64,000 bases of DNA, taken from positions 4,600 to 68,599 of the forward strand of contig DATNIE010000032.1 of assembly GCA_035604595.1 (NCBI GenBank), written 5' to 3'. Source of the DNA: CAIKZZ01 sp035604595. Its GTDB lineage: Bacteria > Pseudomonadota > Gammaproteobacteria > Steroidobacterales > Steroidobacteraceae. This document shows, in pieces, positions 50,707 to 60,656 of the stretch. Each line of letters opens with the position of its first letter. The stretch's first letter is position 1. A program made the translations under genes and the position numbers. Under the pieces are notes generated by a model. That model worked only from the letters and a program-made list of their open reading frames with translations, did no database searches and was not told the DNA's origin.

Positions 50707-52161
50707 TCAATGGCCCGCCTGCTGAGGGCGTGTCTCGTCAGGCCAGTCCGCCTCGGCGCCAGTCGCGCGCAACACCTTGCCGGGATTCATGATCCCGAGC
50801 GGGTCGAACACGGCTTTCACCGCCTGCATCAGCGCAATCCCGGTCGGCCCGACCCAGCTCTCGAGCGAAGTGCGCTTCTCGAGGCCGATCCCGTGCTCGG
50901 CCGAGAAACTGCCGCCGCCGGCGCGCAGACCTTCGTAGATCAGCGGCGCGATCTCCGAGTAGCGCTCGGTGATCGGCCGAGCGGCGTTGATGGTGACGTG
51001 GATGTTGCCGTCGGCGAGATGGCCGACGACGTACACCTCGAGCTCTGCGTCGTGCCGGCCGATGCGCGCCTCGAGCGCCGAAAAGTAATCCGCGAGCGCG
51101 TCGATCGGAACGGAGACGTCGTACCACAGTCCGCCCGGCCTCACCCGGTCGACCGCCCAGTCCTCGCGAATGCGCCACAGGTCGCGCTCCTCCGCAGCGC
51201 TTTTCGGCACCAGCGCATCGCTGATCAGACCCGCCTCGCTCGTCGCGATCAGTGCCTCCTCGAGCGCTTCCGCGGCTGATCCACCGCTCCCGCCTGCGGC
51301 CGCGAGCAGCAGGCCAAAGGCCGCGGGTGAGGCGCTCGCGACCTGCGTGATGCCGAGCGAGCGGGCGGTCAGCGCGAGGTGGTTGCCCGACATGAGCTCT
51401 GCGGCGGTGAGGACAATCTCCGGTCGGGCCTCGACCGCGCGCATGACGGATATCGCCGCCTCGAGATCTGGGACGAGCACGAGGATCATCGTGCGCGGAC
51501 CTGCCTGCGGTGCGAGCGCGAGCACGGCGCGAGTCACGATCCCGAGCGTACCCTCCGAGCCGATGAACAGCTGTCGTAGCGGGAGCCCCGCATTGTCCTT
51601 GCGGACGCGGGTGAGTTCCTCGAGCACCACGCCGCTCGCGAGTGCCACCTCAAGACCCAGCACCCGGTCGCGCATCGTCCCGTAGCGAAACGCTTCGATC
51701 CCTCCCGCATTCGTCGACACCATGCCGCCGATTGTCGCCGAGCTTCGTGCGCCGAGGTCGATCCCGGCCACCAGGCCGTGGGGAGCCAATGCCTCCTCTA
51801 GACGCTCGAGCGTCACACCGGCCTCGACCGTCGCCGTGCGCGCGCCGGGGTTGACGGTCTCGATGCGGCTCATTCGTTCGAGCGATACGATCAGCTGGCC
51901 CGGTCGCGTGACCGCCCCGCCAGCGAGCCCGGTACGTCCGCCCTGCGGAACGACGCCGACCCGCGCGGCGTTGCAGAGAGCGAGTACCCCGGCGACCTCG
52001 GACGTCTTCGCCGGCCGCGCCATCAGTCCCGCCTGCAGATTGTCGGGGTGGACGCCCGGATCTATGGTGCGAAGCTGATCGCCGTGGCGCACGCCGCCCT
52101 CGCCGACGATCTCGATCAGATGGGCGAGGAACTCGGGCGGGTAGGCGCTCGGGGGACTCAC
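50707..52161 (-). CDS. FAD-binding oxidase, GlcD / D-2-hydroxyacid dehydrogenase type
   Basis: The 484-residue protein of the vanillyl-alcohol-oxidase fold has VVPQGGRTGLAGGAV, IDLGARSSATIGGMVSTNAGG (in part) and a FAD-oxidase C-terminal domain (HLADGNIHV, FSAEHGIGLEKR). Relatives are glycolate oxidase subunit D, D-lactate and D-2-hydroxyglutarate dehydrogenases. Start is the GTG at 52161, 13 bases after the arginase-family stop, which makes a two-gene operon. It may oxidise a 2-hydroxy acid; the substrate is unknown. Confidence 0.85.
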   Translation of the reverse strand: MSPPSAYPPEFLAHLIEIVGEGGVRHGDQLRTIDPGVHPDNLQAGLMARPAKTSEVAGVLALCNAARVGVVPQGGRTGLAGGAVTRPGQLIVSLERMSRIETVNPGARTATVEAGVTLERLEEALAPHGLVAGIDLGARSSATIGGMVSTNAGGIEAFRYGTMRDRVLGLEVALASGVVLEELTRVRKDNAGLPLRQLFIGSEGTLGIVTRAVLALAPQAGPRTMILVLVPDLEAAISVMRAVEARPEIVLTAAELMSGNHLALTARSLGITQVASASPAAFGLLLAAAGGSGGSAAEALEEALIATSEAGLISDALVPKSAAEERDLWRIREDWAVDRVRPGGLWYDVSVPIDALADYFSALEARIGRHDAELEVYVVGHLADGNIHVTINAARPITERYSEIAPLIYEGLRAGGGSFSAEHGIGLEKRTSLESWVGPTGIALMQAVKAVFDPLGIMNPGKVLRATGAEADWPDETRPQQAGH

Positions 52162-52174
52162 CCGACCGGCCCCG

Positions 52175-53131
52175 TCACGCGGCCGGGCGGGCGCGGCGGC
52201 CCGCCCAGCTGGCACCGATCGTGGTCACGATCAGCCGCCCCGCCGTAATGCAACTGATCGCGTTCGCCGCATCGAAGCGTGGCGCAATCTCGACGATGTC
52301 CATCCCGACGATGTGCTGGCGCCGCGCGAGGCGCACGAGCAGCGGGGCCACCTGTTCAAAGTAGAGCCCGCCCGGGGCGGGCGCCATCACCGCCGGCATC
52401 ACCGTGGGATCGAGGCCGTCGGCGTCGATCGTCAGGTACAGCGGCACGCGCTCCGGTATCGCCGACACGACCGGGTCGATGCCCTTGTCGTGCACCTGCG
52501 CGGCGGTAAACAGGCGCGAGCCATAGGCCTGTGCGGCGAGCACCTCGCCCCGGCGCGCGCTGCCGGCGGACCGAAGCCCGATCTGAGTCATGCCGGCGAT
52601 CCAGGGCTTCTCGCTCGCCCGGCGCAGCGGGCTCGAGTAGCCGCGCCGGACGCCGCCGACTTCCTCGCGCCAATCGAGGTGGGCATCGATGTGCACGATG
52701 TGGACGGGAGTCCCGAGCACCTCGAGCGCATCGAGGACCGGGATCGTCACTCCGTGGTCGCCGCCGAGCACGACCAGCTGGGCACCGGCGCCGAACAGCG
52801 TCGCTGCGTAGCCCCGCACGCGCGCCGAGTAGCTGTCGTAATCCTCCTCCCCGCGCACTGCGTTGCCGCAGTCGACACAGCGTCCGGGCAGGATCGAGGC
52901 GAGATCCGACCCTAGGTCGAAGTCCCAGTGCCTGCCGTTGCCGTAACTGAACATCGCGGACTGCCGGCGCACCGCATCGGGTGCGCGCGTCTGGTCGTTC
53001 GGCTGCTCGTCGTCGGGATAGGGCTCGCTGTGGGTGATCCCGAGCAGTGCGACGTCCGCCTGCCAGGCTGCCGGATCCAGCACGACGGGCCAGTCGATGA
53101 ACGGCCACTCGGGATGCGAGGTCGGCTGCAT
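52175..53131 (-). CDS. Arginase/agmatinase-family ureohydrolase (possible guanidinobutyrase)
   Basis: The 318-residue dimanganese hydrolase has all metal ligands visible: His126 (GGDHG), Asp149-X-His151-X-Asp153 (IDAHLDW), and Asp236-X-Asp238 (TIDADGLDP), plus a late Glu in DIVEIAP. The family releases urea from guanidino compounds. With the AruH/AruI-like pair at 24-26 kb and a PuuC/KauB-like ALDH at 33 kb, hydrolysis of 4-guanidinobutyrate would complete an arginine transaminase pathway; this is inference. The ATG at 53131 has GGAG upstream. Confidence 0.85.
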   Translation of the reverse strand: MQPTSHPEWPFIDWPVVLDPAAWQADVALLGITHSEPYPDDEQPNDQTRAPDAVRRQSAMFSYGNGRHWDFDLGSDLASILPGRCVDCGNAVRGEEDYDSYSARVRGYAATLFGAGAQLVVLGGDHGVTIPVLDALEVLGTPVHIVHIDAHLDWREEVGGVRRGYSSPLRRASEKPWIAGMTQIGLRSAGSARRGEVLAAQAYGSRLFTAAQVHDKGIDPVVSAIPERVPLYLTIDADGLDPTVMPAVMAPAPGGLYFEQVAPLLVRLARRQHIVGMDIVEIAPRFDAANAISCITAGRLIVTTIGASWAGRRARPAA

Positions 53132-53233
53132 CGGATGGGCTCCGCAACGCTCGTCGCATCATACCGCCCTCGCCGTCCGCGGGCGGACACCGCGTGGGGT
53201 AAAATCCCGCCCTCCCAACGCTCTGGTCGCACG

Positions 53234-54462
<1,229 letters not shown>

Positions 54463-54466
<4 letters not shown>

Positions 54467-54804
54467 CGCAGAACGACGAGCGGCTGGCGGACAGGCGGTG
54501 CGTGCCCTGCGAGGGCGGAGTGAAACCGTATGCGGCGAGCGAGGCGCGTTCCCAGCTCGCGCGGCTGGACCCGGCCTGGCGGCTCGATGAGGCTGCGAGC
54601 GAGATCGGGCGCGAGTTCCGCTTCAAGGATTTCTACCGCGTGATGAGCTTCGTCAACGCGATCGCGCACATCGCCAATACCGAGGACCACCACCCGGACC
54701 TCGAGCTCGGCTACAGCTACTGCCGGGTGCGCTACTCGACCCACGCGATCCGGGGGCTGTCGGAGAATGACTTCATCTGCGCGGCCAAGATCGACCGGCT
54801 CTAG
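54463..54804 (+). CDS. phhB: Pterin-4a-carbinolamine dehydratase
   Basis: The 113-residue protein has the family motif NTEDHHPDLELGYSYCRVR (in part) with the catalytic histidines, and a preceding FKDFYRVMSFVNAIAHIA helix. It recycles oxidised tetrahydropterin cofactor and may support phenylalanine hydroxylase or molybdopterin metabolism. It overlaps the ispG stop in ATGA. It converges on the membrane protein gene downstream. Confidence 0.93.
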
Positions 54805-54820
54805 CCTGGACGCTGCAGTG

Positions 54821-55366
54821 TCAGGCGCTCGCGCCGGGGCGCGCCGGTAGCGGCCGCAGCCGGCTCGCGACGTGCACGCGCCACGCCCCATACGCCCCGA
54901 GCAGCATGCCGAAGAAGAATAGCGTGCCGGCTGACGAGAGCGCCTGGAACAGGGGATCTAGATACTGGGCCTTGCGGGCCGCGAGGCTGACGAGCTCGTG
55001 GGTGATGCGCTCCGTGCCCGGGGCGGAGCGGGCGAGCGCGCGCTGCTGGGCCGCGTAGCGGTCGGCAAGCAGGGTCGGTCGCAGCACGGCGAACAGCACG
55101 TAGGCCCCGAGCCCGGTCGTGAGGCTGACGGTTGCGGCGATGATCGTCGCGCACTGCATCCGCTCCCGGAACCCCGCGCCCGGCCGCGCGCTTGCCCCGA
55201 GCCCGAGCTGCACGGCGAGCAGTCCCGCGGCGAGCGCACCAAAGTCCGCGAGCCGGCCTCCCGGCGCGGCGCCCAGCAGCGGGGGCGCGATCAGGATGAG
55301 GCTCGCGACAATGCCGCCGCCGAGGCCCCAGGCAAGGGACAGCCGCACCGGCGGGCCTGCGCTCAC
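54821..55366 (-). CDS. Small integral membrane protein of unknown function
   Basis: The 181-residue protein has about four membrane segments (SLAWGLGGGIVASLILIAPP and AAGLLAVQLGLG; ATIIAATVSLTTGLGAYVLFAVL; GTLFFFGMLLGAYGAW, all shown in part) and a basic C-terminus. The GTG start overlaps the stop of the ubiquinone hydroxylase gene (GTGA), so it belongs to the ubiH/pepP operon as its last gene. I do not recognise a characterised family. A DUF4199-like architecture is possible but unproven. Confidence 0.65.
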   Translation of the reverse strand: MSAGPPVRLSLAWGLGGGIVASLILIAPPLLGAAPGGRLADFGALAAGLLAVQLGLGASARPGAGFRERMQCATIIAATVSLTTGLGAYVLFAVLRPTLLADRYAAQQRALARSAPGTERITHELVSLAARKAQYLDPLFQALSSAGTLFFFGMLLGAYGAWRVHVASRLRPLPARPGASA

Positions 55367-56562
55367 GCGCCGAGCGCACGCGCGATGAAGAAGCGTTTCA
55401 GCGACCCCGCCCGGTTCACGAGCCCAAGCCCCGTGCGGCGCACGCGGCCGATGGCGGCATGCTCGTCAGCGAACAGGCGCCACAGACCGTCGAGCGCCGC
55501 ACCCATCAGCACATTGTCGGCACGACGCGCCCGTCCGTAGCGACCGAGCGTGCGCGGATCGCCCAGGTCCTCGCCGCGGGCGAGCGAAGCGCCGATCTCG
55601 GCGGCGAGCGCGGCAGCGTCGCGAAATCCCTGGTTGACGCCCTGTCCTGCCAGCGGGTGCACCGTGTGCGCCGCATCACCCACTAAGGCGAGCCGGGTGG
55701 CGACGTAGCGGTCCGCCTGGAACCGCCGCAACGCAAAGCGTGCGCGGGGACCCACAGCCTTGAGCTCTCCCAGCACTCCATCGCTCGCGTGCGTGACTGC
55801 GGCACCGAACGCGGCCTCGTCCATCGCGACGAGCCCCGCCGCCTGCTCCGGCGTCGTCGACCAGACGAGCGATACGCGGCCATCCGCGACCGGTAAGAGC
55901 GCGATCGGGCCACTTGGCAGGAACCTCTGGCGCGCCGCAAACCCGTGACCCAGCGCCGGTGTCAGGTGTGCGACGACCGCTTCCTGGGGGTACGCCGTAC
56001 CGCGACCGTCCAGCCCCGCGAAACCACGGAGCTTCGAGTCGGCACCGTCGGATGCGACCACGAGTCCGGTTGCAATCCGGCGCTCATCGAGCGTCACCCA
56101 CGCAGCGTCCGCTCCGAGCTCGAGTCCGCTCACCGGCGTCGTGAGCAGCACCGCTCCCGCAGCGACCGCCCGCTCGATGAGCGAGGCAGCCACCGCGCGA
56201 TTCTCCGCGATGTGGCCGAGGTCGGGCTCGCCGGCCTCGGCCGCGTCGAAAATCAGCGTATCGGGACCATCCACCGGGGCGGCGCTGTCCCAGACAATCA
56301 TCCGCTCGTACGCGCACGGCTGCCGCGCGAGGATCCTCGGCCAGGCGCCGACCGCCGTGAGTACGTTTCGTGCCGCGTGCGACAGCGCCGAGACGCGAAT
56401 GTCGAGCGGCTCCTCCGGCCGTGGGGGCGTCGCGGGCTTCGGCTCGATCAGCGCGACTGTCAGCGTCGCGGTCGCCGGCGCGGTCACGAGCAGCGCCGCG
56501 ACCGCAGCCCCGACCATGCCGCCCCCGGCGATGACGACGTCGAAGTCCCGGCGCGCGCTCAT
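55363..56562 (-). CDS. ubiI: Ubiquinone biosynthesis FAD hydroxylase, UbiI/VisC type
   Basis: The 399-residue class A flavin monooxygenase has FDVVIAGGGMVGAAVA (FAD), VASDGADSKLRG and the DG-motif region VGDAAHTVHPLAGQGVNQGF (in part). The last motif is characteristic of the UbiH/UbiI/UbiF family. It hydroxylates an aromatic intermediate of ubiquinone. The ATG at 56562 overlaps the stop of the next gene upstream (ATGA). The choice of UbiI rather than UbiH or UbiF is by position only. Confidence 0.85.
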   Translation of the reverse strand: MSARRDFDVVIAGGGMVGAAVAALLVTAPATATLTVALIEPKPATPPRPEEPLDIRVSALSHAARNVLTAVGAWPRILARQPCAYERMIVWDSAAPVDGPDTLIFDAAEAGEPDLGHIAENRAVAASLIERAVAAGAVLLTTPVSGLELGADAAWVTLDERRIATGLVVASDGADSKLRGFAGLDGRGTAYPQEAVVAHLTPALGHGFAARQRFLPSGPIALLPVADGRVSLVWSTTPEQAAGLVAMDEAAFGAAVTHASDGVLGELKAVGPRARFALRRFQADRYVATRLALVGDAAHTVHPLAGQGVNQGFRDAAALAAEIGASLARGEDLGDPRTLGRYGRARRADNVLMGAALDGLWRLFADEHAAIGRVRRTGLGLVNRAGSLKRFFIARALGA

Positions 56563-57824
56563 GGGGCCCTCGCCCCCGCGAGCCGGCCCGGGACGATGAG
56601 CGGCAGGCCGCGGGCGAGGCGCGGCAGGCGGCCTGCGAACCCGAGCGACAGGCGCGACAGCGCCGTCTTCGCAGCGGGACTGACGTCGAACAGCAGGAGC
56701 CCCAACCCGCGCGCGGCCCGGATCGGCGCGAACGGGCTGCCGAATAGGCGCACCAGGCCATCGGTGAAGGCGATCACGGCGCGGCGGTCCGCGCGGCGCC
56801 AGTCGACGTAACGCGCGAGCAACGCGCTGTCCCCGGGATCGGCGGCGGGCGCTGCCTCGGCGAGAACCTCGGCGAGCGTCGCCGCATCGCGCAGCCCCAA
56901 GTTGAAACCCTGGCCCGCGATCGGATGCAGCCCCTGCGAGGCATTGCCGATGATTGCGACCCGCGGTCCGCTCTGCGCCTCGGCGCGCGTCAATGCGAGC
57001 GGATACGCATGGCGCGCCCCGAGCGCCGTCAGCCGCCCGAGGCGCCAGCCGAAGGACTGCTGGAGCCCGGCCAGGAACGCGGCGGGCTCGAGCGCCAGTG
57101 CCCGGGCTGCATCGTCCGGCGCGAGCGTCCAGATGATGCCGCAGCGTCCTGCGGCGATCGGCAGTACTGCAATGGGGCCTGCCGGCGTGAACCGCTCGTA
57201 GGCGACCTGCGCGTGGAAGCGCTCTGGCGCGACGGTCGTAATGACGGCGGTCTGGCCGTAGTCCCAGCGCTCGGCGGCAACACCGGCCGCGCGCCGCACA
57301 ATAGAGCCGGCGCCGTCCGCGGCCACCACGAGTCGCGCCGTCAGCGACCGCGGCTCACCTGCGCTGTCGATCTCGAGGCGGATCCGCTCCGGATCGGTGG
57401 ACACCGCCGTGACCTCAGCGGGCGACATCAGACGGACCCTCGAGGCGCGGCTGAGCTCCCGCCACAACGCCGCGCCGATCGCACGGTTCTCGACGACGTA
57501 GCCGAGCGCGGGGATTCCCTGCTCGGCGGCGTCGAGCACCGAGCAGCCGAACTGGCCGCGCTCGGACACGTGGATGCGCCGGATCGGGGTGGCCGCGCGG
57601 GCGATCTCGTCCCAGACGCCGAGCCCGGTCAGGATGCGTCGCGTGCCGTTTGACAACGCCGTGGTCCGCGCATCGAAGCTCGGCTGCGAGAGCGTATCGG
57701 GCGGTACAGCCTCGATCACGACCACGGCGAGCGGGAGATTGCTGAGCGCAAGCGCAAGGCTCGCACCCACGAGACCGCCGCCGACGATGGCGACGTCGCA
57801 CTCCCCGGGTGCGGCCGCGCTCAT
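56559..57824 (-). CDS. ubiH: Ubiquinone biosynthesis FAD hydroxylase, UbiH type
   Basis: The protein of about 421 residues has CDVAIVGGGLVGASLALAL (FAD, in part), FDARTTALSNGTRRIL, VVAADGAGSIVRRA and IGNASQGLHPIAGQGFNLGLRDA (in part). This pattern and the position directly downstream of pepP match UbiH, 2-octaprenyl-6-methoxyphenol hydroxylase. I take the ATG at 57824; a GTG six codons earlier (57842) is possible. It is in one operon with pepP, ygfB-like and ubiI. Confidence 0.9.
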   Translation of the reverse strand: MSAAAPGECDVAIVGGGLVGASLALALSNLPLAVVVIEAVPPDTLSQPSFDARTTALSNGTRRILTGLGVWDEIARAATPIRRIHVSERGQFGCSVLDAAEQGIPALGYVVENRAIGAALWRELSRASRVRLMSPAEVTAVSTDPERIRLEIDSAGEPRSLTARLVVAADGAGSIVRRAAGVAAERWDYGQTAVITTVAPERFHAQVAYERFTPAGPIAVLPIAAGRCGIIWTLAPDDAARALALEPAAFLAGLQQSFGWRLGRLTALGARHAYPLALTRAEAQSGPRVAIIGNASQGLHPIAGQGFNLGLRDAATLAEVLAEAAPAADPGDSALLARYVDWRRADRRAVIAFTDGLVRLFGSPFAPIRAARGLGLLLFDVSPAAKTALSRLSLGFAGRLPRLARGLPLIVPGRLAGARAP

Positions 57825-57848
57825 TGCCGCGCCCGGCGCCACCGCCGC

Positions 57849-59165
57849 CTACGCCGCGGCACCAGCCAGGAAGCGCTCGATCGCATCCGGCTGCTTGATC
57901 AGCTCCCCGCTCAGGACATCCGGCTTGCCGCGAGTGATCGCGACGTCGTCCTCGATACGCACGCCGATGCCGCGAAACTGCTTCGGCACGCGGGGGGCGT
58001 CCGGCGCGATGTAGATTCCGGGCTCGGCGGTCAGGACCATGCCGGGCTCCAGGACCCGCCACGCATCGCCGACCTTGTAATCGCCGACGTCATGCACGTC
58101 GAGCCCCAGCCAGTGGCCGGTCCGGTGCATGAAGAACTCCTTGTACGCCCCGTCCTTGATCAGCTTTCCCGGCTTGCCGTGCAGGATCCCGAGCTTGACG
58201 AGGCCGTGGGTGATCACCCGGACAGCCGCATCGTGCGGCTCGTTCCAGTGGTTGCCCGCCACGCACTTGGCGATCGCCGCGTGCTGGGCGGCGAGCACGA
58301 CCTCGTAAACGGCCCGCTGTGCAGGGCTGAACCGGCCGTTGACCGGAAACGTGCGGGTGATGTCCGAGGCGTAGCAGTCGACCTCGCAGCCGGCATCGAT
58401 CAAGAGCAGATCACCGTCGCGAAGTACGGCGGCGTTGTCGCGGTAATGGAGCACGCAGGCGTTCGGCCCGCCGCCGACGATCGGCTGGTAGGCGATCTCG
58501 GCACGGTGGCGGTTGAACTCGTGCACGAGCTCGGCGGCGACCTCGTATTCCATGACGCCGGGCGCGGCGCGGCGCATCGCGCGAAGGTGCGCGCCGACCG
58601 CGATGCTCGCGGCGCGGCGCATCGTGGCGAGCTCCGGCCGGCTCTTGTACAGACGCATGTCGTGCAGCAGGTGGTCGAGGGCCGCGAACTCCTGCGGCGT
58701 ATGCAGCCCGTGCTTCGCCTGGGCCCTGAGCCCGTTGACCCAGCCGATGACCCGGTGATCGAACTCCGGGTGCAGGCCCATCGTGTAGCAGACTCTCGAG
58801 CGGCTCTCGAGCAGGCCCGGCAGGATCTCGTCGATGTCCCCGATCGGGAACGCATCGTCCGCGCCGTAATGCTCCACCGCGCCGTTCTGGCCGGCCCGGT
58901 CGCCGTCCCACAGCTCGCGGGTCGGATCGCGTTCCCGGCAGAAGAGCACGTACTCGCCCTGCGGCCGGTGCGGAATCAGCACGGCCACGGCCTCCGGCTC
59001 CGGGAATCCGGTCAGGAACTGAAAGTCGCTGTCCTGCCGGTACCCGTACTCCACGTCCCCGTTGCGGCGCTTGACCGCAGCCGCCGGTAGGATCGCGATG
59101 GCATCGCGCCCCATCATCCGCATCAGCTGGCGCCGGCGGCGCGCGAACTCGTCGTGCTTCATCAC
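57849..59165 (-). CDS. pepP: Xaa-Pro aminopeptidase
   Basis: The 438-residue pita-bread metallopeptidase has a creatinase N-terminal domain and dimetal ligands in LIDAGCEVDCYASDITRTFP (in part), HRTGHWLGLDVHD, LTAEPGIYI and GVRIEDD. It removes N-terminal residues preceding proline. The ATG at 59165 overlaps the stop of the ygfB-like gene (ATGA). The gene order ygfB-pepP-ubiH is a classic gammaproteobacterial operon. Confidence 0.95.
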   Translation of the reverse strand: MMKHDEFARRRRQLMRMMGRDAIAILPAAAVKRRNGDVEYGYRQDSDFQFLTGFPEPEAVAVLIPHRPQGEYVLFCRERDPTRELWDGDRAGQNGAVEHYGADDAFPIGDIDEILPGLLESRSRVCYTMGLHPEFDHRVIGWVNGLRAQAKHGLHTPQEFAALDHLLHDMRLYKSRPELATMRRAASIAVGAHLRAMRRAAPGVMEYEVAAELVHEFNRHRAEIAYQPIVGGGPNACVLHYRDNAAVLRDGDLLLIDAGCEVDCYASDITRTFPVNGRFSPAQRAVYEVVLAAQHAAIAKCVAGNHWNEPHDAAVRVITHGLVKLGILHGKPGKLIKDGAYKEFFMHRTGHWLGLDVHDVGDYKVGDAWRVLEPGMVLTAEPGIYIAPDAPRVPKQFRGIGVRIEDDVAITRGKPDVLSGELIKQPDAIERFLAGAAA

Positions 59166-59710
59166 TGGGTTGTCCTGTCGCGCTCCGGCGCGAGCTCCTC
59201 ATAAGTCAGCTGCGTCCCGGCCCGCACGTACTCGACGAGCTCGGCGTAGCTCGCCTCGCTCGACTCGGGCGTCTCGTCGCGGTCGGCAACGGCGCGGCTG
59301 ATCTCGCCGAAGTCCCGCAATATTTCGGCGACCTCCCCCGACAGCGCATCGGGGGCGCGGGCGGCGCCCAGCCCGAGGCCCCACAGAAATCCGGCGCACC
59401 ATTCGGCCAGCGCCGCGACCCGCCTCGGAAGCGGCGTCGCGTCGTCCGGCAGGATCGGCGCGAAATCCATGTCGAGCCCGTCGAGGGACTCTGCAGTCTC
59501 CTCGTAGACCGTTTCAAGCAGGTTGCGCGAACGCAACTCCTGCGTGCCGGCGCCCGCCTCCGGCAGCAGCTGCTCGAGCCAGTCGTCGGGCGTGAACCCG
59601 GCGACGGCCGCCAGCGATCCGCACAGCGAGCCGTGCGCCTCGGCCGCCGCGACCGGGGAATCCGCGGCGCTGAGCGCCGCGTCCAGCTCCTCAAAGGTCA
59701 CGGTCAACAT
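59162..59710 (-). CDS. ygfB: YgfB/YecA family (UPF0149) protein
   Basis: This 182-residue acidic helical protein is of the UPF0149 family, with the typical start LDAALSAADSPVAAAEAHGSLCG (in part) and WCAGFLWGLG later. YgfB-like proteins precede pepP in many gammaproteobacteria; in Pseudomonas aeruginosa YgfB modulates the alpA pathway. Here it is the first gene of the ygfB-pepP-ubiH-ubiI operon. It is divergent from the coiled-coil division gene with a 59-base spacer. Confidence 0.9.
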   Translation of the reverse strand: MLTVTFEELDAALSAADSPVAAAEAHGSLCGSLAAVAGFTPDDWLEQLLPEAGAGTQELRSRNLLETVYEETAESLDGLDMDFAPILPDDATPLPRRVAALAEWCAGFLWGLGLGAARAPDALSGEVAEILRDFGEISRAVADRDETPESSEASYAELVEYVRAGTQLTYEELAPERDRTTQ

Positions 59711-59769
59711 AAGTTCGGCTCAATTCTACCGCGTTGACCCGCGGGACGGGCCGCGCCTATAGTGCGGCC

Positions 59770-60003
59770 ATGACCGAGGGGACGTCGCGATCGGCGGTGG
59801 AAACCGAGCTGCGCAAGCTCGAGAGGCGGCTCGAAGAGCTGGTGGCCGCCGTCAGCCACCTGAAAGAAGAGAACCGCTCGCTGCGCACCCGCCAGGATAC
59901 GCTGGCTGCCGAGCGCTCGGCCCTGCTGCACAAGAACGAGCAGGTGCGCGCGCGCGTCGAGGCGATGATCGGCCGTCTGAAGTCGATGGAGCACGGTGCA
60001 TGA
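59770..60003 (+). CDS. TIGR02449-like coiled-coil protein (ZapB-like)
   Basis: The 77-residue protein is almost entirely coiled coil (VETELRKLERRLEELVAAVSHLKEENRSL, in part) with a heptad pattern and no cysteines. It fits the TIGR02449 family found directly upstream of zapA in Xanthomonas- and Pseudomonas-type bacteria, probably a ZapB analogue in Z-ring organisation. The ATG at 59770 is chosen over 59734 because it matches family length. The stop overlaps the zapA start (ATGA). Confidence 0.85.
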   Translation: MTEGTSRSAVETELRKLERRLEELVAAVSHLKEENRSLRTRQDTLAAERSALLHKNEQVRARVEAMIGRLKSMEHGA

Positions 60004-60317
60004 CCGAGGCCCCGCTCGCACGGGTCAGCGTGCGGATCCTGGAGAAGGAATACCAGTTCTCCTGCGCGGTGGACGAGCGGGCGGCACTGTTGGACTCGGC
60101 CGAGTACCTGAATACCGAGATGCGCAAGATTCGCGACAGCGGCAAGGTGATCGGCCTCGATCGCATCGCGGTCATGGCCGCGCTCAACATGGCCAACGAG
60201 CTGCTGAAGGCCCGTGCGCGGGACACCTCGGGTGACGGCGACGTCGTCCATCGCATACGCCATCTGCGCGAGCGGCTGGAAGCGACTCTGGGACGGGGTC
60301 AGCAACTCGAACTGTGA
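60000..60317 (+). CDS. zapA: Cell-division protein ZapA
   Basis: The 105-residue protein begins APLARVSVRILEKEYQFSCA and has the DERAALLDSAEYLNTEMRKIRDSGKVIGLDRIAVMAALNMANELL core (given in part in the family), with a C-terminal coiled coil. ZapA promotes FtsZ filament bundling. It is coupled to the preceding coiled-coil gene and followed by 6S RNA, the standard gammaproteobacterial arrangement. Confidence 0.95.
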   Translation: MTEAPLARVSVRILEKEYQFSCAVDERAALLDSAEYLNTEMRKIRDSGKVIGLDRIAVMAALNMANELLKARARDTSGDGDVVHRIRHLRERLEATLGRGQQLEL

Positions 60318-60398
60318 CCGCCGGCACGATTCGTGCCTGCGCGGACGTTCCCCTCGGCACACCACCGGCCACTCTTCCGTCCCTGATCCCGGATGCGG

Positions 60399-60404
60399 TA
60401 GTCT
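60399..60404 (+). promoter_or_regulatory. -10 element for 6S RNA
   Basis: TAGTCT lies 6 bases before the inferred 5' end of 6S RNA at 60411, with a weak TTCCGT at 60375-60380 as -35 (18-base spacer). Confidence 0.4.
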
Positions 60405-60410
60405 GCAGTC

Positions 60411-60600
60411 GGCGCCGCCTGCGGTGTTCGACACGGGTCGCGAGTACCTCTCGACCCTAATGTGTTAACCCCGGGGCATCACGCTTGCGGCACGTTGTGC
60501 AAGTCCGTCATCGAACGGAAAGCCTGAAGTGCTGCAGCACGCCCCACTTGTTGCTCTGGCTCGAGAGCAACGACCTGTGACGGCACAGGCGGGTGGCGCC
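60411..60600 (+). ncRNA. ssrS: 6S RNA
   Basis: About 190 bases between zapA and the EVE gene fold with a closing stem of GGCGCC at both ends (60411-60416 and 60595-60600), followed by CGAACGGAAAGCCTGAAG in the 3' half. GCGGCACGTTGTGC and ACGGAAAGCCT match the conserved parts of Pseudomonas-type 6S RNA as I remember it. A terminal hairpin arm lies near CTTGTTGCTCTGGCTCGAGAGCAACG. A TTTT run follows the 3' stem. It binds the sigma-70 RNA polymerase in stationary phase. The exact ends are estimated from the closing stem. Confidence 0.82.
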
Positions 60601-60656
60601 GCCTTTTCAATCCGCCCGCCGGCCGGCGGCGGGCGGCCCGCCTCGCGGGAAGTCCC

